Of a DNA stretch of 64,000 bases, positions 55,303 through 64,000 are shown in pieces. The DNA is from Callorhinus ursinus (taxonomy: Eukaryota > Chordata > Mammalia > Carnivora > Otariidae): positions 58,934,801-58,998,800 of the forward strand of contig NW_020312848.1 of assembly GCF_003265705.1 (NCBI RefSeq), read 5' to 3'. The notes below the pieces were generated by a model. That model was not told the origin of the DNA and did not search any database. It saw nothing but the letters and a program-made list of their open reading frames with translations. Position 1 is the stretch's first letter. Every line of letters starts with the position of its first letter. Position numbers and translations under genes: made by a program.

Positions 55303-57726
55303 GGACTCTCTGTTCCTTTTCTTGAATGCAAACTAATTCCAAAACAGCAGCTACTCTCCTTCAGTTCAGCATCAAAACAGGTAGCGAGCTTCTTTCCTGT
55401 TAGGTTTTCTGAGTAGAAGCTGAACGCTGGTTGTGTCTCCCAACAAGGGGGAAACGTGTAAAGGTTTTCCAAGTGGTCCCATTAAATGCTCTGCCTCCTG
55501 ACATGCAGTACCCTGGGAGGAAACTCTCTTCTGTCTTGATGGAAACAGGCTCACAGCACAGCTCTCTCCAGGAAATCTGCTCTTCAAATCTCTCACTTCA
55601 TGTCTACTTTCCCAGCCAAGGTGCAGGCTTGAAGTAGGCAAGACAAAGCTGGTTTTCCAGTTTCCACTTAGATCTTTTGAAATTCTTGCAGGGCATACCA
55701 CTTCCTCTTCTGCTACCTAATGCCTTAGGATCTAGGCTGAAATCTACTTTAGCATCTTATTAAAGTACATGTAGTCTACCTCTCTTCAACCACTTAGTTC
55801 TTTTGCAAACATCCTAAAATGGATCAAATTCAAAGAGAAAAAGAGGGAGGAGGAAGACAAGGATCATATGTTGAATGCATATTGCATGATTTCTCACCAA
55901 CTCATATTTTATTTATGAAATAAAATCAAATGGCATATTCAGGATAAAACTAACAATAATTCATGCTAATATTGCAAAGTTTATCTGGAGATTACAAATT
56001 CATGTCCTAGTGAGAAAGAGAGTTGAGAGCTGTAGACAAGAACCCATGTGAGACTGGGTACTCATAGTCACTTTCTAAGACTCACATAGGTTTGTCAAAC
56101 TTTTTGCTCTTTCTGCCTTCCTCCCTCTTACTCTCTCCCCTTCCTCCACCATCCAGCCTGTTTCCTTCAATCTTCTGCATTCTTTCCTATTTACTTCGGA
56201 CAATGATGACAACTTGTCCACAATTCTGCTCATAATTCTTCAGTATTTCTATATTTAGTCCCTTCTCAATCCTGAGGTCCCCAACTATTCAAAACTGCAA
56301 AAAGACATCCAGATGTTCATGCATACACACTGCCCGGTCCACTTTGTATGAAGCCTGTGGCCTTATACAACTTGGAGAGTATGGTGCGGGGGAGGAAGAC
56401 ACATTAGGCAATAGAAACAGAATACAAAATAATGAATATAAAATTCAGTTCAGGACCTTGGAAAGGGCCCTTGCAAGAGAGGGGCCCTGAAACTTCGTTA
56501 GCTTTACAGCAAATCCGCCTCTGCATCCATATATAAAAAAACCTTGAAAAAATTTTTTTTACTCCTCTCTTCTATCTTTTTAAAACAGTCATAATTAGAT
56601 AGCTTCTTCCCTATGTCTTTCCCCTAGGTTATATAAGAGTAAATAATGAAAGAAACTTGTTAGTTCAGATCTTCAAGATCTGATTCTTAAGTGGGTGTTA
56701 AATATAAAAGCTACATCACAGTAATTAAGTAACTCTTTTTGGTATGCACAAATATATTGTAGTGTACAAAAACAGAATTTTGGCTCATTCACCACCCTCG
56801 CACTTACATAACTAATAATGGTGCCAAAGTAATATTACTATGTCTCTTAAAATAATGCTTTAGTTCAAAACATGCAATAAATAGAATTTTTGAGTTCTTA
56901 GACAGTTCCTTATTATGCGAACAAAATTACTTCAATACAATGAAATGTGGAACATTAACTTTCTATTGTTTCATTATTATTTTATATAAACCTTAAAATT
57001 ATAACCTCAAGAATATGGATCTACTTTTATCATTCATTGAAAGAAACCTTTATGTTGCTTCTTATTGTAAATAACTAAACTTACAATGCTTGTCCCTCAT
57101 GTTATATTTGATGACAGTTAATTGTTAGTTGGTTTTAATTATACATCATAGTCTTTGTTCTGGAGACAATCCAAAGAGTAGATCATCTTGGTGTGTAATT
57201 TACTGAAACAGTTTCTAGGCAGCCTGCCATACTAAAAGACCATGTGGTACCATTGTCATTAAAATTAGAAAAATATTGGTATACACGTTTGAATTAAGGA
57301 TTAGGGGGTGGTTGTATAAATTACGGAAAGCTCTGCAAAGTATTACTAAAGTTTGAGTTCAGCCAAAGGCCTGATTTCTAAATATCATTACAATACACGG
57401 ATACACTTCTTATACCTGTGGTAAGACTTTGATGAATGTTCCTTCTGCTGGTAGAATTCTAGATCACTCATGAATATTGATATACTCTTTTTTAGCAGGT
57501 TGAGTAGGTGGGTAAATATTGTTAGCATCTGAATATTGGATAAGACACTAAGAAATATTGTCCCATTACAAAATATAGAGCACTTTAGCTTTTAAAATAA
57601 AGGGCCCAAATTCTGGTTAATCTTTTCTTCAGTTAAAGAGAACATTTTACCCAATTTAAAAAAATAATAAAAATGCTTGGGCAGTATTTAAAGTCATAAA
57701 TTCATTCTCACAAAATATAAAACAAC
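55303..57726. other. Unassigned DNA
   Basis: A minus frame of 109 codons (55372-55701) borders the possible LTR and has no recognised domain. A pyrimidine-rich stretch lies at 56100-56165. The rest is AT-rich with nothing recognised. Confidence 0.35.
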
Positions 57727-57954
57727 TGCTCTGCTAGCTACCATTGACTAACATCATTAAACATTATCTTATTTTTATTCTTTTATTTTTGAAATCCCAA
57801 AAGGGATTTGAAGGAGCATACAGCAAAGATATATACCATTGGCTAACATCATTAAACATTATCTTATTTTTATTCTTTTATTTTTGAATGCTCTGCTAGC
57901 TACCATTGACTAACATCATTAAACATTATCTTATTTTTATTCTTTTATTTTGAA
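57727..57954. repeat. Rearranged triplication with templated insert
   Basis: Copy A is 57727-57793 (67 bp), copy B 57836-57888 (53 bp, missing the first part, one substitution TTGACT to TTGGCT), and copy C 57889-57954 (66 bp, one T fewer in a run). Between A and B lies 57797-57836, identical over 40 bp to 59246-59285. B and C abut directly. The unit contains 'aacatcattaaacattatc' and 'ttatttttattcttttattt'. Confidence 0.95.
57797..57836 (+). repeat. 40-bp copy of sequence at 59246-59285
   Basis: The segment starts CCAAAAGGGATTTGAAGG and ends AAAGATATATAC, and is identical and direct to the downstream site. The downstream copy sits in ordinary flanking sequence and is therefore the likely donor. 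Confidence 0.95.
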
Positions 57955-60149
57955 AATATTCTTTTATTCTTTTATTCTTTTTATTATCTTTTATTCAGTA
58001 AAAATATGTCAAGCAAAGACTAGCATGAGCTGGCTGAAGATTAAAAAAAAACTAGGCACCCTTTTGAAATAAAAGACCTGTCTTCTCTCTCCTTCTTCCC
58101 CTTGACATCTATCTTACGAATCTTCAAAAACAAATCTCAGGGCAGAGAGCAAAAGAAACAAAACAAGACAAAAACAGAACTTGTATTTGCTGAAGTAAAA
58201 CATTCAGCTGCAAATACAACCCTGAAAAACTCAATTAGTTGTTTTTATTTTAGTGTCATGACAAAGTAATATTCTTGTAGAGTAAAAATTAGGAAAATAT
58301 AGAGAAACTGCATGTTTGTAATAAAATAACCAAAAAAACCCTAATATTTTCCTTTTTCTAAAATCAAATTCTATCATGTCAATCAAAAATCTAAATTTCG
58401 GTGAAGTCCTTTGCCCCTGGACCCACGTCAGCTTACACACTCTCCAGCTTTGACAGTTCCCCCTAGGCCTACCTAAACCCAGAGAGATATTAGAATGATA
58501 CATGAATAGCTAGTAAAAGTAGGAAACATTCTCCACTCAGAGTCAATAAGAAAGATAAAGGAGAAAAAAGAACTAATAGAGAACGGTAGGGTCATGAGGA
58601 CTAGACTGCTTAGTCCTAAATTTACCCACTATTCAGTAGCCAGGTGCCCCTTGCCCTTAGCACCTCTCACTCCCTGTTTGACCTTGTAATGAAAAAAAAA
58701 AAGCACATTTTACATTAAAATCTATCTTCTTATCCAGAAAAGTAAATAAATTTTTTAAATGTTTTCTTTGGTATTAACAAAGGAATTTTGAAAGTAGTTT
58801 CTACATTATATATATTTGCATTCAATAATGTAAACTAATTGTTGATTTGAAGACCTCAATAAGAAAAATGGCAGTCTTGCCTTCTCTTACTGTTTTTTAA
58901 ATTTTTTCCCCTAAAATTTGGAAGTAAGAAGGAGTACGTGAAGAAAGCAGATATTTCTTAAAGTGAATAGTATGTGATTATAGTTTTACTTAATAAATAC
59001 TGAGTTCGGTTTTTGTGCCAAGAAATGTACTAGATGCTGGGTACACAAAAATAATATGATTCATACCCTTGAGCAGCATATAGACAAGGGCAGTGGCTGG
59101 TTAATTGGATTAGAGCAGCATACTAAATGATGCCAAGATCATAGATTCCACTTATGGACCAATTAGTTCGTCTTTGTTCTGTAGCCAGAGATTGCATACA
59201 GATTAGATACTTTCATGGGTTTGTGCATTTGTATTCTATCTCTTGCCAAAAGGGATTTGAAGGAGCATACAGCAAAGATATATACAGTACAAAAACTCAG
59301 TGAAAGATAATAGAAAAGGTTTTTGAGACTGTTTCATCATAAGACTGCTCAAGCATACAAAAAGTTTATTTGTACTTGAGCCTATAAAACACATTGAAAA
59401 CAAAATTACTGATTAACTCAGGAATGTGGAAAATATTTAAAACTGTAAAATGATTTTAATAGAGTAAGGAAATTTAATAAATCCCTAATTCACTTATTAG
59501 AAATCATGCCCTAAATAAAGAATTTAGATTTAGAATAAAGGATATAAATACACAAAGATAACAATTTGCAGAATAGAGAGATTTCTTAGTTGTAGTTGAA
59601 CTATCTGTACACAAAATCTTCTACAATAGAATTATCAATTAAGTCCTGTTTAAGTTTCTTATTTAATTACTATCTATGTTATTTGCATGTCTTAGTTGGT
59701 GTTAGAATCATAATAATCATCTTATTTATTCATTTTCTAAGGAAACAAGAAGAAACTAAAGATGGCATTTCTGATTAAATATCATAAGCTGTGTTTATGT
59801 ATTCATATATATGTAATACATATGACACATACATTGTTTTATAATGATAAATTAACCAGTTGATTTAATTGGTTCAGCTAGACATCCAAACTGGTTATTT
59901 TACATTATTTAGTGAGCACATACGTGATCAGAGACCATTGCCTTTATCTTTTAATCAATTACATTAAACATTTTAGAAAAATAGTTTTTCTTAGTTTTGC
60001 TCTTCAAAACAGGGACTTGAAAAGGTTAGAGATGTTGTATCTATAACATCCTTTTATGAACAGGACTTATAGTTATTTATCAAATTTGTTGAGAATGGGA
60101 ACATCTGTTGATTTTTATGTATTAACATATGTAGCAGAGATTTCTGGTT
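57955..60149. other. Unassigned AT-rich DNA
   Basis: Starts with a (TTTTATTC)n-like low-complexity run (57957-57995) and contains the 40-bp donor (59246-59285). 59000-59100 ('tgtgccaagaaatgtactagatgctgggtacac') may be a fragment of an old mammalian repeat. No gene is recognised. Confidence 0.4.
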
Positions 60150-60179
60150 ATCCTCAATATATCTGTCCTCTCCTTCTTC

Positions 60180-60640
60180 ATTACTGATGTTTGCCCTAAT
60201 TTTTAGCTGGGTATGTGATCACACAGAATAAAGACTCCATCTTTCAGCCTTTCTTGCAGTTAGGTGTGACCAAGAGATGAAGTCTGGCCAATGGGATGTA
60301 AGCAGAAGTCTTGAGTGTGCATTTTATGTGAAATTTCCCCTATGGGAGGGAGCATGTTTATTTTTTTTTAAGACTTTTACTTATTTATTTTAGAGAGAGA
60401 GAGAGTGTGCACACATGCTCAGGGGGAAGGCAGAGAGAGAGGGAGAGAGAATCTCAAGCAGACTCCACGCTGAGCATGGAACCCAATGTGGTGCTCAATC
60501 CCATGACCGAGATCACAACCTGAGCTAAAACCAAGAGTCAGATGTTTAACCCACTGTGCCACCCAGATGCCCTGGGCATGTTCATTCTCTTTTCTCTTCC
60601 CTATTGGTTGGAATGCATATCTGATGACTAACATTTCAAG
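60180..60640 (+). mobile_element. Old interspersed repeat split by a Can-SINE, family not named
   Basis: 'tttcttgcagttaggtgtgaccaagagatgaag', 'ctggccaatgggatgtaagcagaag' and 'gaaatttcccctatgggaggg' precede the SINE. 'ctcttttctcttccctattggttggaatgcatatctgatgac' follows it. It is the same family as 31000-31260. Confidence 0.5.
60363..60573 (-). mobile_element. Can-SINE, inverted, nested
   Basis: Reversed tail 'taagacttttacttatttat', GA-rich tract (60394-60450), and reversed B box and head ending 'gtgccacccagatgccc' are present. The duplication GAGCATGTTTATT (60350-60362) against GGGCATGTTCATT (60574-60586) has two mismatches and lies within the older repeat. Confidence 0.94.
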
Positions 60641-60649
60641 AGTTATCCT

Positions 60650-60993
60650 GAAATATGAAGTGAGCTGGAGAAGGGGAACCTATGTGTTATGGAATATCCG
60701 GATAGAATGTGTCTGGATTCCTTATATCATGGGCTCCTTTCAGCCCTATGCCTCTTAATTGTGGATTTTCTGGTGAAAAAGAAATATGTTCTTATCTTAC
60801 ATAAGGCGCTGGGTTTTTTAAGATTTTTTTATGTGCATTCCAAATTATACCTTAAAAAACATATAAAAAAACCATTTCTGATATGATATGGCTGTAGGAT
60901 TATGTATGTTTAAGTTGATTTTCATATGAGCATTTCATAAACATGAGCTCATTGGGTAAATGTCAAATATTTGGAAGTTTATTATTTTTTTCC
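60650..60993. other. Unassigned DNA
   Basis: The first part may be the remainder of the old repeat. Nothing else is recognised. Confidence 0.35.
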
Positions 60994-61187
60994 ATTTTTA
61001 TTATTTATTTATTTATTTATTATGTTATGTTAATCACCATACATTACATCATTAGTTTCTGATGTAGTGTTCCATGATTCATTGTTTGCGTATAACACCC
61101 AGTGCTCCATTCAATACGTGCCCTCTTTAATACCCATCACCAGGCTAACCCATCCCCCCACTCCCCTCCCCTCTAGAACCCTCAGTT
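60994..61187 (-). mobile_element. LINE-1 3' end, inverted, 5'-truncated
   Basis: Reversed A-rich tail (60994-61018, ttatttatttatttattta), then 'tatgttaatcaccatacatt' to 'ctagaaccctcagtt', nearly identical to 43745-43912 of the large L1. No convincing duplication was found. Confidence 0.92.
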
Positions 61188-61366
61188 AAAAGGTATTAGA
61201 AGTCTCTATTGCCATTTTGATCATTTTAATGAAATTCAGTTTTGTTCATTATTAGCCACCATGCAAACCGAGACACATTTACAAAATTGTAGTCTTTTAT
61301 TAAAAAACAAAAATTATCAACAGAATTGGTTGGGTTTCTTTTCCTCTTTGTTTAAATTTATTTCTT

Positions 61367-61586
61367 GGGACATCTGGGTGGCTCAGTTGGTTAAGCATCC
61401 AACTCTTGGTTTCAGCTCAGGTCATGATCTCAGGTCATAAGATTGAGCCCCACATCAGGCTCCACACACTCACCGAGGAGTCTGCTTGGTCTGCTTGTCC
61501 CTCTACCTCTCCTTCTGCACCATGCCCCGCCCCCCGCCCCTGTGCACAGATGCACGCTCTCTCTCTCAAATAAAGTCTTTTAAAAA
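61367..61586 (+). mobile_element. Can-SINE, older copy
   Basis: 'gggacatctgggtggctcag', 'ctcaggtcatgatctcagg', B-box-like 'aagattgagcccc', a long CT/C-rich part (61495-61565) and 'tctcaaataaagtctttt' are present. The duplication is unclear. Confidence 0.93.
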
Positions 61587-62114
61587 GCACACACAAATGC
61601 CTCAAGTTTCAAAAATGCATATTTTAACTGTTCCCTTGATTCTATTAATTACCTTAAAAATTGGCCCCAATGATATATAAAGTCATTGTTCTGAATGGTA
61701 GAAATTCTGTTGTGTCACAGGAATTACATATCCTTTCTGCCAACTTTGTGGCATCACCAAAGAAAAATCGATGAATCCACTTTTACCCTCCTCCAAATAC
61801 ACATTCTCAGTTTAGAAGTTACATTTTATAATTGATTTTTTTTCTGCAATAATTCCCCCACCTTTGTCCCCAACCCCACTGTTGCCAGAGACTGGCACAG
61901 ATTAAATATTAAATAAAATACTGGATACTAATGAAATACTACACACTGATAGAATATTAGAAACAAAACATATTTGTGAATATGCATGTGACATAAACTG
62001 GCAAACATGGAATAGATATTTCTGCCAAGAAGTTTTTGAATCAGCATAAGGAATGTATCAATTAAGATTTTTATTTAACTTGTAATTATATTTTTAATGT
62101 AAAAATATTATGGT
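61587..62114. other. Unassigned DNA
   Basis: Nothing is recognised, although the last part may extend the L1M fragment that follows. Confidence 0.4.
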
Positions 62115-62410
62115 AACTGTCATAGCCAAGAGGAGTCTAAGAAAAAATGACCATATAAAATATAATGTGGTATTCTAAATGGGATACTGGAACAGAAAAA
62201 GGACATTAAGTAAAAACTAAGGAAATCTGAATAAATGATGGGCTTTAGTTAATAATGTATCAGTATTGCTTCATTAATTATAAAAAATGTGCCACACTAA
62301 TGTAAGATATTAATAATATAGGAAATTGAGCATAAGGTATATGGGAACTCTATACTCTTTGCAGTTTTTCTGCAGACTTAAAACAGTTCCAAAATGAAAA
62401 GTACGTTTTA
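62115..62410 (+). mobile_element. Old LINE-1 (L1M) 3' end
   Basis: Phrases in order: 'gggatactggaacagaaaaaggacattaag', 'ggaaatctgaataaatgatgggctttagttaataatgtatcagtattgcttcattaatt', 'gtgccacactaatgtaagatattaataatatagg', 'tatatgggaactctatactctttgcag', 'tttctgcagacttaaaac'. This is the typical 3' untranslated end of older mammalian L1. It is non-coding. Confidence 0.75.
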
Positions 62411-63121
62411 AAAAATACATTAAAATATGTTTTCCAGAGATAAGTATTCAAAAATAGTCTCTTATCCAGGGTTGGAATTGTCACTTCAGTTTACAAGCTT
62501 CACAAAGATCAAACTTTTTAGCTCTTTTGGCACCACACTAGAGGAACCAAGTGGCAGGTTAACAGTCAGATGGCATCTTAATTTTTTCATGTTTATCATA
62601 TCTGTTCATGGAATGGCAAGTGCACCCTAACACATTAACCAGTTTCTACAAGGACATTAATTTTATTATTTTTTCAGTGCATCATAAAACAATCTAGTTG
62701 CAAAAATATTTGCTAACTTATGGTCATAAACTTAAAGTGGGTTTTACCTCTAGTTAAGAGAATCCCACAATTCCATCAGTAAGGTATAAAATACTTAGGA
62801 CTCAAAGTTTTGACTCCATCTAGGATAAGTTGTACTTCTTTCTTCTAGCCAAACAACTTGCCAAATAGCAGGAACTCTGGGATAGCTGTGGCAGTGAAGA
62901 TACTCTCTCTCCTGTGTTGGACCATGTGGTCATTAAACCCTATGGAAAGCCAGTCCCTTCCCCCCTTATCATTTCTGAGTTTTAGTATCTGAAGTAATGT
63001 TTATGCTTTCCTATGTGACAAAAACCTCCTAGTAGCATGCATCACTAGCACCAGTGTTCAGGCTAATCTCAGACCCCTTGTCAGCGAAATAGGTTGATGG
63101 TAGCATATGAAATGCAGCATG
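62411..63121. other. Unassigned DNA
   Basis: Nothing is recognised. A 67-codon frame (62427-62630) has no features. Confidence 0.4.
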
Positions 63122-63345
63122 TTCTAGATGCCAGACACAGCCAGATAAAGTTCTAAGTACTTTACAAATATTAAAGTTCATGTTTAACAAACCCTCTGAG
63201 ATTAGCACTATTATTAACTTAATTTTAGAGAAGAGGAAACCGGGGCCAGAAGTTTTAATTCACTTGCCCATGATAACCAACTCTTAAGTGTTGGAACCGG
63301 GTTTTGAACCCAGGTAGTGTAGGTACAAACTCTCATCACACACTG
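63122..63345 (-). mobile_element. MIR SINE, inverted
   Basis: 'tagatgccagacacagccagataaagttctaagtactttac', 'tagcactattattaacttaattttagagaagaggaaaccgg', 'cacttgcccatgataacc' and 'ggaaccgggttttgaacccaggtag' give a near full-length reverse MIR. Confidence 0.85.
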
Positions 63346-63589
63346 GCCCCCACCCCGAAACTTGTCAATGTGTGAAAAGATTGAGGAAAGCCTTGTTTTG
63401 GGAACTTGGACACCTAAATTCCAGCCCAACTTTAGCCAAAAGCACTTCATCTCAGTTTATTTATCAATAAATCAGTACCATTTTACTAGATCCCAGTTTC
63501 CTAAAGATTGTTTAGGGGAAGGGAACTACTTGACATGGATCTTTTAACAATCCTCCATAAATTTTGAAAAGTCTCTACCTAATGAGGAC

Positions 63590-64000
63590 TAAATTCTTTT
63601 CTAACTACTGACTCCCTTGCATACTCGTGCCCAACTACCCTAGTCTCCTTAACTATTTCTTGAACATGTCAAGAACACTCCCAACTCAGGGCATTACAGT
63701 TTCTCTTTCTAGAGCATGCTTTCACTTGGAGAGCTCCATGGTTCATTCTCATTTTTTTTTTCAGACCTCTTCTCAAAAAATCACCTTATCAGGAGACCTC
63801 CACAAATCTTCCCTCACTCTGTGCACACAAACCCTTGTTACCATGCTTTGTTTTTCCCCAAAAAACTTATCATCATTTAAGATTATTATACATTTAATAC
63901 TCTAATTTGTTTTGTCCTGTTCCCCAAGCATGTGATCTTCTTGAGGGCAGAGACTAGTTTTGTTTACTAGTTCCAGCACGTGGTCTAGTGTAGGCATTCA
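63590..64000 (+). mobile_element. L2 LINE 3' region, runs off the window
   Basis: 'tagagcatgctttcacttggagagctcc', 'tttttcagacctcttctcaaaaaatcaccttatcaggagacc', 'accatgctttg', 'gcatgtgatcttcttgagggcagagactag', and 'ccagcacgtggtctagtgtaggcattca' follow L2 in order up to the window end. Confidence 0.75.

Overview
This window is vertebrate nuclear DNA from a carnivoran mammal. The evidence is at least 20 copies of the tRNA-Lys-derived Can-SINE (SINEC), in both orientations, plus four LINE-1 pieces with the carnivoran 3' end. The Can-SINE copies have a 'ctcagc(g)gggag' body, a long CT-rich stretch and a 'tcaaataaataaataaaatctt' type of tail. They lack the dog-type 'gactatcataaat' tail, so I infer a caniform outside the dog family (bear, seal or mustelid-like). 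That inference is moderate, because no search was possible. The DNA is AT-rich, shows no CpG island, and reads as intergenic or deep intronic.

No protein-coding exon of a host gene could be supported. The only recognisable coding sequence belongs to LINE-1: a 4.9-kb minus-strand element (43714-48608) flanked by a perfect 19-bp target-site duplication. It keeps the C-terminal half of ORF1 in an open frame and almost all of ORF2, broken by four frameshifts and a nonsense codon. An older LINE-1 ORF2 tail lies at 34540-35290.

Layout by region. 0-10 kb: Can-SINEs, MIRs and a long L2 3' end (8305-9142). 10-13.8 kb: no recognised repeat. 13.8-16.7 kb: two MaLR-type LTRs, a MER20-like DNA transposon split by an unusual Can-SINE, and an old unnamed repeat. 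16.7-21.7 kb: mostly unassigned, one Can-SINE. 22-27.8 kb: a cluster of five Can-SINEs with MIR and L2 fragments. 27.8-34 kb: short L1 and MIR pieces and an AT-rich tandem repeat with a 26-bp palindrome. 34-38 kb: nested Can-SINE, L1 and L2 insertions. 38-43 kb: unassigned DNA with an ATTA-motif cluster, an old L1-like fragment and a 71-bp L1 insertion. 43.7-48.6 kb: the large L1. 48.6-64 kb: scattered repeats, a (CA)21 tract, a possible solo LTR, a rearranged tandem triplication near 57.8 kb, and L1M, MIR and L2 fragments to the end.

No new gene system was found. The most unusual structure is at 57727-57954: three copies of a 53-67 bp unit, with a 40-bp segment between the first two that is identical to sequence 1.45 kb downstream. 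This looks like a template-switch (replication-based) rearrangement.
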